Below are positions 25,039 to 33,987 of a stretch of DNA of 43,635 bases, one piece after another. The stretch comes from Candidatus Omnitrophota bacterium (GTDB taxonomy: Bacteria; Omnitrophota; Gorgyraeia; Zapsychrales; JAHFFX01). The notes under the pieces were generated by a model. It was not told where the DNA came from. It did no database searches and saw only the letters and a list, made by a program, of their open reading frames with translations. Each line of letters opens with the position of its first letter. Position 1 is the first letter of the stretch. The stretch spans positions 1 through 43,635 of the forward strand of contig JAHFFW010000020.1 in assembly GCA_023247725.1 (NCBI GenBank), written 5' to 3'. Both the position numbers and the translations under genes were made by a program.

Positions 25039-25068
25039 ATATTAAAATGGGTTATTGGACAACGTCAA
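25039..25068 (-). promoter_or_regulatory. Candidate promoter for the YfhO gene
   Basis: On the minus strand TTGACG (25068-25063), an 18-base spacer and TAATAT (25044-25039), about 65 bases before the YfhO start. The 328-base gap 24974-25301 separates the divergent YfhO and phosphodiesterase genes. Beyond this and a weaker + strand candidate I see nothing in it. Confidence 0.4.
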
Positions 25069-25165
25069 ATCAATTGTAGGAAAGTTTCCCAACTTCAAGG
25101 CAAGCCAGGCGCTAAGCTAATGGGAATAATTTCGAAATTTTTTGCAGTTTTTAGGATTTTGACGC

Positions 25166-25194
25166 TTGCTTTTCTTTAGAACTCGTTTTATCCT
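25166..25194 (+). promoter_or_regulatory. Weak candidate promoter for the phosphodiesterase fusion
   Basis: TTGCTT (25166-25171), a 17-base spacer and TATCCT (25189-25194), about 100 bases before the gene. The match is modest and the region is A/T-rich, so chance is likely. Confidence 0.3.
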
Positions 25195-25301
25195 AAGGGA
25201 AGTTTTTTCTTAAGTTAGGCAAAATGGATCCATGGCAAAAGCCTTGCCGGTCTTAAAAGTTCAAATTCTTTGGGAAAACGTTAGCGAGCCCTCATCTACT
25301 T

Positions 25302-27707
25302 ATGTTTAGTCGTTTAGAGATTTTCCGCCGACGTTTTCGGCGGTTATTCAACCGGAGTTTATGGTCGATTCGACTCCTGGGTCTTTCTACGACCAAGGCT
25401 TCGGTCGAAGATCCGGGTCTAGTCATGGTCCAGATCGATGGTTTTTCCCACACGCAATTTCAAAGAGCCTTAAAAGACCACCGCCTTCCTTTTTTAAAGC
25501 ATTTGATCGACAAGGAACATTATCGCGTGCATCAATGGTATTCGGGTTTGCCTTCCACCACACCGGGGATTCAGGGAGAATTGTTTTATGGAGTCAAGGG
25601 CTGTGTTCCCTCTTTTTGCTTTAAGGATCATGCGAGTCAACAGGCCGTCTGGATGATGGATTCGGATTTTGTGGGAACTTTTGAAGCCAAGCTCAAAAGA
25701 CAGGGTGAAGGCCTATTGGCTGGCGGTAGCGCCTACAGCAATATCTTCACCGGCGGGGCAAAGGAACCGCATTTTTGTTTCGGAGACCTGGGTTGGAAAG
25801 GCATCTGGCATGCGATCAATCCTTTCATACTGCCTTTACTGATTCTTTTGTACATCGATATTTTTTTGCGGACTCTGTTTCTGTTGGTGATCGAATTTTT
25901 TCTTGCCGTCTTTGAATGCATTCGCGGAACGATCAAAGGTCAATTATTCATGCGCGAACTGGAATTGGTGTGGCTTCGGGTCCTGGTCTGTGTCTTTTTG
26001 CGGGAAATCATTGTCGCCGGGGCTTGCATTGATATCATGCGCGGGCTGCCCATCATTCACCTCAATTTTTTAGGATATGACGAACAGGCGCACGGGCGCG
26101 GACCGGCATCCAATTTTGCGCACTGGTCCTTGCGCGGCATTGATGATTGCGTTGGTCGTATCCAACACGCGATTCATCATAGCCCCGCCAGAAGCTACGA
26201 TCTGTGGATTTATTCTGACCATGGTCAGCAAAAGACGTCGCCTTACTTGGTGAAATATGGCCGATCCGTCGGAGAAGCAATCGTGGAATTATTTGAAAAG
26301 ACCTCTGCCTTTCTGCACACGCCCTTCCCCAAATCCAGCCGGATCAAAAGCCGGGCTAGTTTATTAAGATCTCGCAAAGGTGGTGCGCAAGGGGTTCCAC
26401 TCAAGGTCGCTTCTTTTTCTTCCAAGGTCATCGTCACCGCCATTGGGCCAGAGGGGCAGATTTATTTGCAAGAGCCTTTTTCCGACGAGCAATTGGATTT
26501 GATGGCACAAAAATTGGTCAACGAAGTCAAAATTCCTCTGGTGATGGCCAGAAAAGGAAACAACGAATTGATCGCCTGGACGCCGCGGGGAAGATTCCTG
26601 TTGCCCCGAGATATTCAGGAAATTATCGGCGAAGACCATCCGTTTATCCAAGACATCAAAGAGGACCTCATCCGCATGTGTTACCACCCGAGTGCGGGCG
26701 ATCTCATTTTCAGCGGTTGGAGTTGGGGGCAGGCTCCCATAAGCTTTCCTTTGGAATATGGGTCGCATGGGGGACTCGGCGTTGAGGAAACGCGTGCGTT
26801 TGCGCTTTTGCCCCTGGATGCGCCTGTGCCCGTACCGGAAAAAGGTTATTTGCGGCCGCTCGATTTGCGGCAGGCGGCGCTGCGTTTTCTCAAAAAAGAA
26901 CCGTATCGGTTCTGCATTTGGCCTCCCCGAGGCCAAGCACCCAAAACCCTGCGGCTGATCAGTTACAATGTGCATGGCTGTCTGGGGATGGATGGCGCCA
27001 TCACGACGGATCGAATCGCGCGGGTCATTGCCCGGCATGACCCGGACTTTGTCGCTTTGCAAGAATTGGATATGGGCCGCCCGCGCTCATCCGGTATGGA
27101 TCAATCCGAGCGCATTGCGCGTAAATTGGAGATGAAATATCATTTTCATCCGGTTTTCAGCGTCGAGGATGAACATTTTGGCAATGCGATTCTTAGCCGT
27201 TATCCCATGACGCTCATCAAAATGGCCGCGTTGCCCCAACTGGCCCAACGCAAACATTATGAACCGCGCGGGGCGTTATGGGTAGCCGCTCAGATTGAGG
27301 GGCAAACGATTCAAATCATCAATACGCACCTGAGTTATTGGCCGCTAGAACGACTCGCGCAAGTGGACTGCCTGCTCGGAGACCAGTGGCTCGCCAGCCA
27401 AGAGGCGCAAGGTCCGATCATCTTGTGCGGAGATTTGAATTTGTTTCCGGGTTCATCTTTCTATAAAAAAATTTGCCGACGCCTCAATGATAGCCAAATC
27501 CAATTGAATAAAAAGCGACCATATCAAACCTGGTCGAGCAGTTATCCGATTGGCCGAATCGATTATGCCTTTATGTCTCCAGAATTCCGCGTGCAAACCG
27601 TCACTGTTCCCAGGACTTCGTTGGACAAAATTGCGTCCGACCATCTTCCCTTGGTGGTAGAATTTGTTTTCAATAATCCCGCTCCTAAAGAAGAAGTCAT
27701 TTCCTAA
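25302..27707 (+). CDS. Membrane alkaline-phosphatase-superfamily phosphodiesterase fused to an EEP domain
   Basis: An 801-residue two-enzyme fusion. The N-terminal part (about 38-500) has the ordered metal and nucleophile residues of nucleotide-pyrophosphatase-type enzymes: D46 (VQIDGFSH), Thr 86/87 (STTPG), D260 and H264 (GYDEQAHG), D306-H307 (YSDHGQQ) and H489 (GSHGGLG). A hydrophobic hairpin at about 166-210 inserts into the membrane. The C-terminal part (about 549-795) is an endonuclease/exonuclease/phosphatase domain with SYNVHG, LQELDMG, INTHLSYW, CGDLN, RIDYAF and SDHLPLV, all key residues present. Both parts hydrolyse phosphoesters, so the pair could degrade a phospholipid, lipid-linked or polyphosphodiester substrate stepwise. 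No signal peptide is clear. Substrate and sidedness are unknown. Confidence 0.87.
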   Translation: MFSRLEIFRRRFRRLFNRSLWSIRLLGLSTTKASVEDPGLVMVQIDGFSHTQFQRALKDHRLPFLKHLIDKEHYRVHQWYSGLPSTTPGIQGELFYGVKGCVPSFCFKDHASQQAVWMMDSDFVGTFEAKLKRQGEGLLAGGSAYSNIFTGGAKEPHFCFGDLGWKGIWHAINPFILPLLILLYIDIFLRTLFLLVIEFFLAVFECIRGTIKGQLFMRELELVWLRVLVCVFLREIIVAGACIDIMRGLPIIHLNFLGYDEQAHGRGPASNFAHWSLRGIDDCVGRIQHAIHHSPARSYDLWIYSDHGQQKTSPYLVKYGRSVGEAIVELFEKTSAFLHTPFPKSSRIKSRASLLRSRKGGAQGVPLKVASFSSKVIVTAIGPEGQIYLQEPFSDEQLDLMAQKLVNEVKIPLVMARKGNNELIAWTPRGRFLLPRDIQEIIGEDHPFIQDIKEDLIRMCYHPSAGDLIFSGWSWGQAPISFPLEYGSHGGLGVEETRAFALLPLDAPVPVPEKGYLRPLDLRQAALRFLKKEPYRFCIWPPRGQAPKTLRLISYNVHGCLGMDGAITTDRIARVIARHDPDFVALQELDMGRPRSSGMDQSERIARKLEMKYHFHPVFSVEDEHFGNAILSRYPMTLIKMAALPQLAQRKHYEPRGALWVAAQIEGQTIQIINTHLSYWPLERLAQVDCLLGDQWLASQEAQGPIILCGDLNLFPGSSFYKKICRRLNDSQIQLNKKRPYQTWSSSYPIGRIDYAFMSPEFRVQTVTVPRTSLDKIASDHLPLVVEFVFNNPAPKEEVIS

Positions 27708-27744
27708 AAAGGAAAAAGACATTTGAATTGGTTTAACGAGGAAA

Positions 27745-29487
27745 TTATCCGGAGACCTGCGTGTCGGTGATGGGAGAGTCTGGCGTGGGTGTCGGCTTGA
27801 TTCTTTTCGCTGTGTCGGGCGGGCGTTGGAAAAAGATTTTGGAGCCTTCCGCCAGCAAAAAGGCGGTCAGGATGAACAACGCAAGACAGGTGATCCCCAC
27901 GGGATCAGCGGTGAAGTGGCCTTCGCAAAGCTGCGCAAGCCAGGGCCGGATGATGAGAAACAAAGAACCAATAGCAATGAGCACCATGAACAAGGAAGGC
28001 CACAGCGCCACTTTAAATTTTAGACGGAGTTTGAATAACCAGACCGCCAGCCCAAAGAGAACCATCGCTGCCAAGAGTTGATTGCTCGCGCCAAATACTG
28101 TCCAGAACATTTTCCAGCCTGGGATTCGATTCCCATGCCCATCGGTGAATTGCTTAGTCAAAAACCATAAGGGCAGGATCAAGGTCGCTAGAGTTGCCAC
28201 ATAAGCGCTTTTCGGGCTTCGCCACCCAGTTAATTCCTGAAAAATATATCGCCCTAGACGAGTGGCGACATCCAGGGTGTCATAGACAAAGGTGGCAAAG
28301 GCCAACAGGGCAAAATTGAGCGCGAAGGTTCGGTTGATTCCCAAAACATTAAGGAAGCTGGCAACGCCGTTAGCGTAAATTTGATTGGGTTCTTTGAGCC
28401 CCGCTAATTGCTCATTATTTAAAATCATTAAAGTTCCCAACGCCATGACCGCTACAAAGCTTTCCATGAGCATGCCGCCATAGCCGACGAACTGCGCGTC
28501 AGTTTCTTTATTCAATTGTTTGGAAGTCGTTCCGGAAGCAATCAGGCAATGAAATCCCGAGCAGGCCCCGCAAGCGACCGTGGTAAAAAGGATGGGCAAT
28601 AGTGGCAGGCCTTGCGGATTGACCGCGGCCACAAACGCCGGGTAATGAATGGGAAATTTTCCGCCGCTGATCGTGCCAACGATGATCCCCAGCAAACTTA
28701 CGCCCGCGGTTAGAATCAGAAAAAATCCGCCGAGGTATCCGCGCGGTTGCAAAAGCAGCCATACTGGAATAATGGCGGCAATAAAACAATAACCCAGGAG
28801 AAAAACATTCCAGGTCATCCGAAGGTCCAATCTCCCTAACGCGGGTAAATACAAAGGGATTTGCGGTCCCAGCCATATGCACAAAAAAACTAAGGGAAGA
28901 AAGATGAAGGTCGTCAGGGTCAAAGGGGGATTAAAGAACCGGATGACCAGTCCCATGACAAAGGCCAGGGCCAGATACAACATCGAGGCCGAGGCAATGC
29001 CAGCCCCGTGAGTGGGTTCCGCAAAGGTGCTGGCGGTTACATCGGTAAAGGCCGCGATGATGTAAATGAGAGAAAACCAAAGAAACAAAAGGAAGATGAC
29101 GAAGGCCTTTTGTCCCATGGTGTCTTTAATGATCTCCGCGATGGAGCGTCCTTGATGCCGTGCCGATGCGACGAGGGTGAGCATATCATGAACGCCGCCC
29201 ACGAAGATTCCGCCGAGGATAATCCACACAAAGGTTGGCAACCAGCCGAACCACATTCCGGCAAGGATGGGTCCGACGATGGGTCCTGCGGCAGCGATGG
29301 CGGAGAGATGCTGATTCACTAAATAAAATTTTCCGGCGGGGACAAAATCCTGAGTGTCGCGCAGGGTGTGGGCAGGAGTGGATAGGTCACGGCGAAGGTT
29401 AAGCCATTTGGAAACCCAGGTGCCGTAGGTTGCATAACCGCAGAATAACAGGGCAATGGAAAGAAGGATTAATAGTAACAGATCCAT
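27745..29487 (-). CDS. cstA: Carbon starvation protein CstA family transporter
   Basis: A 580-residue multi-helix inner-membrane protein of the CstA family, whose members take up pyruvate or peptides when carbon is scarce. The conserved HLSAIAAAGPIVGPILAGMWFGW and GGIFVGGVHDM lie near the N-terminus. FTTVACGACSGFHCLIASGTTSKQL lies at mid-protein and FVYDTLDVATRLGRYIFQEL follows, all strongly conserved. It is shorter than the E. coli protein (about 700 residues), as in many other phyla. The gene is convergent with the phosphodiesterase fusion and divergent from the exbB run. Upstream lies a 323-base gap. Confidence 0.93.
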   Translation of the reverse strand: MDLLLLILLSIALLFCGYATYGTWVSKWLNLRRDLSTPAHTLRDTQDFVPAGKFYLVNQHLSAIAAAGPIVGPILAGMWFGWLPTFVWIILGGIFVGGVHDMLTLVASARHQGRSIAEIIKDTMGQKAFVIFLLFLWFSLIYIIAAFTDVTASTFAEPTHGAGIASASMLYLALAFVMGLVIRFFNPPLTLTTFIFLPLVFLCIWLGPQIPLYLPALGRLDLRMTWNVFLLGYCFIAAIIPVWLLLQPRGYLGGFFLILTAGVSLLGIIVGTISGGKFPIHYPAFVAAVNPQGLPLLPILFTTVACGACSGFHCLIASGTTSKQLNKETDAQFVGYGGMLMESFVAVMALGTLMILNNEQLAGLKEPNQIYANGVASFLNVLGINRTFALNFALLAFATFVYDTLDVATRLGRYIFQELTGWRSPKSAYVATLATLILPLWFLTKQFTDGHGNRIPGWKMFWTVFGASNQLLAAMVLFGLAVWLFKLRLKFKVALWPSLFMVLIAIGSLFLIIRPWLAQLCEGHFTADPVGITCLALFILTAFLLAEGSKIFFQRPPDTAKRIKPTPTPDSPITDTQVSG

Positions 29488-29660
29488 GGGATCTCATCAT
29501 AATATAGAGAAGGGGGAACCGGCAACAGAAAAAACATCCAGGGAGTGGAGTCTAGACCCTTCACCCTTGACCAATCAAAATGAAGCCAATTCTCTGAAAT
29601 CCAAATCATCAAAACACCAATCATTCGTGGGCCTTAAGTCGAAGGGTTCCGTAATCCATA

Positions 29661-29689
29661 TTGCCCGCGGTGGGCTTTTAAGCTACAAT
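29661..29689 (+). promoter_or_regulatory. Promoter of the 14-kb + strand gene run
   Basis: TTGCCC (29661-29666), a 17-base spacer and TACAAT (29684-29689). Transcription would begin near 29696. The 323-base gap 29488-29810 otherwise contains only a hairpin (29699-29732) and the exbB ribosome site (AAGGAG). An open frame across it (29456-29785) is spurious. Confidence 0.7.
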
Positions 29690-29698
29690 GGTGCTGTT

Positions 29699-29732
29699 TA
29701 TCCTGCGCCCCGCCACGGCGGGGTGAAGGATA
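29699..29732. repeat. GC-rich hairpin in the exbB leader (family-2-like)
   Basis: TATCCT/AGGATA and CCCCGCC/GGCGGGG form a nested stem with a two-base loop. The core CGCCCCGCC plus GGCGGGG matches the family-2 palindromes at 5235 and 21036. It would fold at the very 5' end of the exbB transcript, where it could stabilise the message. Confidence 0.6.
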
Positions 29733-29810
29733 ATCGATTGAAGATTTTTTTATCAAAGCGGGAATTTTTAAAATCCAACCACTGACATACGTCTTTAAGG
29801 AGAATGCTTC

Positions 29811-30428
29811 ATGACATTTGCAGAATTGATCCGCGCTGGCGGATACACCTTATACGTCCTGGTTTTTTGTTCCATTATTTCTTTTGCCATCATCTTAGAA
29901 CGTTTTCTTTATTTTTCCCGACGGTCAAGCAGTTCGCGGATGGAATTCATGCGCCGGCTTCGTTCTCTCTTGGATAAAGGCCAAATGCAGCAAGCCTTGG
30001 AAGAGTGCCGGCAGTCCAAGGCCGCGTTTGCTGCGGTTGCCTATAGCGGATTAAACCTCCTCGGCCGCACAGAAAAAGACATCGCCCACGCAATGGAACG
30101 CGAAACTCTCCTGGAAACTTCCCGTCTGGAAAAATTCACCAACATTGTCGGTACGATCGGGTCGACGGCGGTTTACATCGGATTGTTTGGGACCATTCTG
30201 GGCATCATGAGGGCCTTCCGGGATATTGCCGCCTCCGGTGCGGGAGGAATCACGGTCGTTATCAATGGCATTTCGGAAGCCTTGGTTTGCACAGCGGCAG
30301 GTTTATTGGTTGCAGTCCCGGCGGTCATTGCCTACAATTATTTTGTCAAAAAAATCGATACGATTGTTTTGGACATGGAATTGTGCGCCTCCGAAATCCT
30401 TGACCTAACCACGGCCCGGCAAAAATGA
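29811..30428 (+). CDS. exbB: ExbB/TolQ/MotA-family proton channel subunit
   Basis: A 205-residue inner-membrane protein with three membrane helices: YTLYVLVFCSIISFAIILE near the N-terminus and two near residues 115-135 and 150-180. GTIGSTAVYIGLFGTILGIM and ISEALVCTAAGLLVAVPAVIAYNYF are the family signatures. With ExbD it forms the proton-driven motor that energises TonB or Tol-Pal complexes at the outer membrane. ExbB and TolQ are hard to tell apart without a TonB or TolA gene, and none is present. A ribosome site AAGGAG lies 9 bases before the ATG. The stop overlaps exbD (ATGA). Confidence 0.92.
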   Translation: MTFAELIRAGGYTLYVLVFCSIISFAIILERFLYFSRRSSSSRMEFMRRLRSLLDKGQMQQALEECRQSKAAFAAVAYSGLNLLGRTEKDIAHAMERETLLETSRLEKFTNIVGTIGSTAVYIGLFGTILGIMRAFRDIAASGAGGITVVINGISEALVCTAAGLLVAVPAVIAYNYFVKKIDTIVLDMELCASEILDLTTARQK

Positions 30429-30832
30429 ACCGCCGTTCGCATCGCCCGCGTCCAATCACCGATATCAATATCACGCCGTTTACGGATGTGATCCTCGTTC
30501 TTCTCATCATCTTTATGGTCGCTACGCCGCTCATCCTGCAGGCTTCCATCAATATCAAACTGCCGGAGGCCTCGACCGCTGTGCCTTTAAAAAATTTGAG
30601 TCAGCGTTATATCACGATCACTGCCGAAGGCGTCGTTTACTTAGATAAGGAAATTGTGACTCGCAAAGAACTTAAAAGAAAGATGGAATCGTTTCAAAAG
30701 GAAAATCCGGATCTGAGCGTAGTTTTGCGGGTGGACAAGGCGGTTCGCTTCAATGAAGTGGTCAGCATTCTCGATACCCTGACAGAATTGCAAATCCATA
30801 ACCTGAGTATTGCGGCTCTCACCACCCAATAG
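30425..30832 (+). CDS. exbD: ExbD/TolR-family protein
   Basis: A 135-residue partner of ExbB. A basic N-terminus leads into ITDINITPFTDVILVLLIIFMVATPLI. This holds the conserved pore Asp in the membrane helix (TPFTDVILVLL) and is followed by a periplasmic domain with YITITAEGVVYLDKEIVT and DLSVVLRVDKAVRFNEVVSI. It couples proton flow to outer-membrane work. Overlap with exbB by four bases ensures matched synthesis. Confidence 0.92.
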   Translation: MNRRSHRPRPITDINITPFTDVILVLLIIFMVATPLILQASINIKLPEASTAVPLKNLSQRYITITAEGVVYLDKEIVTRKELKRKMESFQKENPDLSVVLRVDKAVRFNEVVSILDTLTELQIHNLSIAALTTQ

Positions 30833-30856
30833 GGAAGGCCCAAGGAACAACTTGCC

Positions 30857-32182
30857 ATGATCGGAAAATGCCTCGCCGACTTAAGCAACCTTGTTTGGGG
30901 ACCGCCGATGTTGTTGCTTTTATTCGGCACGCATCTTTTTTTGACCTTCCGGCTTCGGTTTATCCAACGCCACATTGTCCGTGCAATCAAAATTTCATTG
31001 GAACGTTCCCGGGAAGGTGAAGGGGATGTCAGCCATTTTGGCGCGCTCACGACGGCCCTGGCCGCGACGATTGGGACCGGCAATATTGTCGGCGTTGCGA
31101 CGGCGGTGGCCGCCGGAGGACCGGGGGCCGTGTTATGGATGTGGTTGACCGGCGTGTTCGGGATTGCCACGAAATATTCGGAGGCCTTGCTTTCGGTCAA
31201 ATTTCGAATTAAGACCCCATCCGGTTTCATGGCCGGCGGCCCGATGTATGTTCTGGAACGAGGCATGAATCAAAAATGGTTGGGGATCCTCTTTGCCTTT
31301 TTTACAACCGTCGCCGCCTTCGGTATCGGCAATATGGTTCAGGCCAATTCCATTTCTTGTTTGGTTAAAGAAACCTTGCATATATCGCCCTGGATAACCG
31401 GAGTCCTCATTACCGGCTTAACGGCCGTTGTCATCCTTGGCGGAATCAAATCCATTGCCCACTGGTGTGAAAAACTGGTTCCCTTTATGGCGATTTTTTA
31501 TGTCCTAGGATGCTTAATTATCTTGGCTATCGGATGGAGAACCATTCCGGTGACCCTCGTGTTAATTTGTAAGAGCGCTTTTAGCGGGCAAGCGGCCGTT
31601 GGCGCTTTCGCCGGCGTGAGTATCCGGGAGGCCATGCGTTTTGGGATCGCTCGAGGACTTTTTTCCAATGAATCGGGTTTGGGCAGCGCGCCCATTGTTG
31701 CCGCCGCGGCGCAAACCAAAAATCCCGTGCGGCAGGCCTTGGTTTCTTCGACGGGAACTTTTTGGGATACGGTCGTGGTCTGTCTTTTGACGGGGCTGGT
31801 TGTTGTCAATTCCATGGAATGGACCAAAGGTCTCAATGGGGCGACCCTGACCAAAGAGGCCTTTGCCGATATCCCTATCGTTGGCCCCATCGTTTTGACT
31901 TTGGGTCTTTTGACATTTGTCTATTCGACTATTCTAGGCTGGTCATATTACGGTGAGAAAGCGGCCGAATATCTTTGGGGGCCGAAAGCGATTCTTCCGT
32001 ATCGCTGGGCTTGGGTCGGCGCCGTGATGGTGGGTGCGGTCGTATCAGTGCCCGTTGTTTGGGCGTTTGCCGATGTCACGAACGCGCTCATGGCCATCCC
32101 CAATCTTGTGTCTTTGTTGGCTTTAAATGGTATGATAGTGCAGGATACCCGTCGGCACCTTGTTGAGGAGATAAACGTTTAA
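30857..32182 (+). CDS. Sodium:alanine/glycine symporter (AGCS family)
   Basis: A 441-residue transporter of the AGCS family, importing alanine or glycine with sodium. The early signature GALTTALAATIGTGNIVGVATA is followed by GGPGAVLWMWLTGVFGIATKYSE, PMYVLERG and the FSNESGLGSAPIVAAAA block; all are strongly conserved. About eleven hydrophobic helices can be counted. It starts 24 bases after exbD and is followed after 18 bases by a small membrane protein. Its place in a run with an NSS transporter suggests amino-acid scavenging by sodium motive force. Confidence 0.93.
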   Translation: MIGKCLADLSNLVWGPPMLLLLFGTHLFLTFRLRFIQRHIVRAIKISLERSREGEGDVSHFGALTTALAATIGTGNIVGVATAVAAGGPGAVLWMWLTGVFGIATKYSEALLSVKFRIKTPSGFMAGGPMYVLERGMNQKWLGILFAFFTTVAAFGIGNMVQANSISCLVKETLHISPWITGVLITGLTAVVILGGIKSIAHWCEKLVPFMAIFYVLGCLIILAIGWRTIPVTLVLICKSAFSGQAAVGAFAGVSIREAMRFGIARGLFSNESGLGSAPIVAAAAQTKNPVRQALVSSTGTFWDTVVVCLLTGLVVVNSMEWTKGLNGATLTKEAFADIPIVGPIVLTLGLLTFVYSTILGWSYYGEKAAEYLWGPKAILPYRWAWVGAVMVGAVVSVPVVWAFADVTNALMAIPNLVSLLALNGMIVQDTRRHLVEEINV

Positions 32183-32200
32183 CTTCGAAAGGAGTTTCCA

Positions 32201-32341
32201 ATGAACTGGACCACAATTATTGCCGTTGTTATTGCCTTGGGATTATTGTTTTTGATCATGAAAAAGAAAGGCGGCTGCTGCGGGGGAATGAAGGGAAGCT
32301 GCTCTGACCAGGAAACCCAATCAAAAAAAGAAAACAAATGA
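32201..32341 (+). CDS. Small Cys-rich single-helix membrane protein
   Basis: A 46-residue protein missed by length cut-offs. One membrane helix (TTIIAVVIALGLLFLIM) is followed by Lys-rich sequence, a Cys cluster (GGCCGG, GSC) and a polar tail. The plan resembles FeoB-associated Cys-rich membrane proteins, though no feoB is nearby. A good ribosome site (AAAGGAG, 32188-32194) and an ATGA overlap with the reductase gene make it a likely real gene. The Cys cluster could bind metal or act in redox with the neighbouring flavin reductase. Confidence 0.7.
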   Translation: MNWTTIIAVVIALGLLFLIMKKKGGCCGGMKGSCSDQETQSKKENK

Positions 32342-32913
32342 CACCCAAGATTCTTGCATTCGCCGGCAGCACTCGCCAGGATTCCTATAACAAGAAATTA
32401 ATTCGAATCGCCGTCCAAGGCGCTCAAAATGCGGGGGCCGAGGTGACCTTGATTGATTTGAGGGATTTTCTCTTCCCCATATATGATGGCGATCTCGAAA
32501 TGCGCGAAGGAATCCCTGCCCTCGCCCAAAAATTAAAACAAATCTTTCTCGCGCATCACGGACTTTTGATTTCTGCTCCTGAATATAACAGTTCGATTTC
32601 GGGAGTGCTAAAAAATACCATTGACTGGGTCTCGCGTTCTGCGCCGGGAGAAGAATCGCTCGCTTGTTTTAAAAGCAAGGTGGCTGGATTGATGAGCGCC
32701 TCGCCGGGAGCCTTGGGCGGCTTGCGCGGTTTAGTGACCGTTCGTTCTATTCTGAGTAACATTCACGTCCTGGTTTTGTCGGAGCAAGTGGCTGTTCCGA
32801 AAGCGCATGAGGCCTTTGGTGCGGATGGAAACCTCAAGGATTCTAAACAACAGCAGTCCATTCTAAATTTGGGAAACCGTTTGGCTGAAGTCATTCAAAA
32901 GCTTCAGTCCTGA
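32338..32913 (+). CDS. NAD(P)H-dependent FMN reductase
   Basis: A 191-residue flavodoxin-fold enzyme that uses NAD(P)H to reduce FMN or quinone/azo-type substrates. The FMN phosphate loop is AGSTRQDSYNKKL (about 9-21). The isoalloxazine-binding segment is SAPEYNSSISGVLKNTIDW (about 79-97), followed by SPGALGGLRGL. It overlaps the small Cys-rich gene (ATGA) and precedes the protease gene by 27 bases. Confidence 0.9.
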   Translation: MTPKILAFAGSTRQDSYNKKLIRIAVQGAQNAGAEVTLIDLRDFLFPIYDGDLEMREGIPALAQKLKQIFLAHHGLLISAPEYNSSISGVLKNTIDWVSRSAPGEESLACFKSKVAGLMSASPGALGGLRGLVTVRSILSNIHVLVLSEQVAVPKAHEAFGADGNLKDSKQQQSILNLGNRLAEVIQKLQS

Positions 32914-32940
32914 TCGAAAATTTTTTGAAGGAGTTTTGCA

Positions 32941-33984
32941 ATGGAAAATATTACGCCCATTTTTGCTTCCAGCGGATTATCCAATGAAGGCCCCAAAGAA
33001 TCGGGTGCTTCCCTCATCAACGATGCCGAGCTTTTGGATATCTATTCTCAGACGGTCATGGCCGTCGCCGAAAAGATCAATCACTCGGTTGTCAACGTGG
33101 AAATCAAGAAGAAGATTTTGCAGCGAGGCGAGGCGGAAAAAACGGTGGCGGCAGGTTCCGGCTCTGGATTTATTTTTGCCTCGGATGGATTCATTTTAAC
33201 CAATAGTCATGTGGTTCACGGTGCTAGCGAGATTGAAACCATTCTCAATGATGGACGCCGCTTTGAAGCGGACTTGATTGGCGATGATCCAGCGACGGAT
33301 TTGGCGGTCGTTCGCATCCACGCGACTCATTTGGTTTCAGCGCCGTTGGGCCATTCTGAAAATCTTCGGGTCGGCCAATCGGTCGTCGCCGTTGGAAACC
33401 CGTACGGCTTTCAATGCACCTTAACCGCTGGAGTGATTAGTGCGCTGGGTCGGTCGCTGCGTTCACAAAGCGGACGGCTTATTGATAATATTATTCAAAC
33501 CGATGCCGCGCTTAATCCGGGGAATTCCGGCGGGCCGCTTATGAATTCGAAGGGTGAAGTGATCGGCGTCAACACGGCGATCATCTCCGGAGCGCAGGGA
33601 TTATGTTTCGCGATCCCCATTTCCACCGCGAAATTTGTCGCCGGGTGGCTCATCCGCGATGGAAAAATTCACCGAGGATATATCGGCATTGGCGGACAAG
33701 AAGTCAGCTTGCACACCAAGATTGTTCGATTCTATGGGTTGCCTTTTGCCAAAGGCGTATTGGTTGTTTCCGTCGAACCCGCGAGTCCGGCTGCGCGCGC
33801 CGGCATTTTGGTCGGAGATGTGATCATCCAATTTCAGGAAACCCCGGTTTCCTCCATTGATGATCTTCACCGGAGGTTAACGGAAATAATTCCCGGGATT
33901 CCCGTCACTCTAACCTTGGTCCGGGGAGTGGAAAAGATCGTCGAGGAAATTACCCCGATTGAATTAAATGAAGCCACGCCCTAA
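32941..33984 (+). CDS. HtrA/Deg-type trypsin-like serine protease with one PDZ domain
   Basis: A 347-residue protease. The triad is clear: H90 (TNSHVV), D120 (ATDLAVV) and S196 (NPGNSGGP). One PDZ domain follows at about 250-340 (GVLVVSVEPASPAARAGILVGDVI). Unlike periplasmic DegP or DegS there is no signal peptide or membrane helix: the first 30 residues are polar. The protein is therefore predicted cytoplasmic, or exported by an unrecognised route. Such signal-less HtrA-like proteins do occur in other phyla. It has a strong AAGGAG ribosome site and is followed after 3 bases by the CNNM gene. Confidence 0.92.
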   Translation: MENITPIFASSGLSNEGPKESGASLINDAELLDIYSQTVMAVAEKINHSVVNVEIKKKILQRGEAEKTVAAGSGSGFIFASDGFILTNSHVVHGASEIETILNDGRRFEADLIGDDPATDLAVVRIHATHLVSAPLGHSENLRVGQSVVAVGNPYGFQCTLTAGVISALGRSLRSQSGRLIDNIIQTDAALNPGNSGGPLMNSKGEVIGVNTAIISGAQGLCFAIPISTAKFVAGWLIRDGKIHRGYIGIGGQEVSLHTKIVRFYGLPFAKGVLVVSVEPASPAARAGILVGDVIIQFQETPVSSIDDLHRRLTEIIPGIPVTLTLVRGVEKIVEEITPIELNEATP

Positions 33985-33987
33985 GCG

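Noticed and set aside
29456-29785. 109-residue + strand open frame across the cstA-exbB gap
   Set aside because: It overlaps the cstA start, spans a good promoter and a hairpin, and has low-complexity, unfamily-like sequence without a ribosome site.
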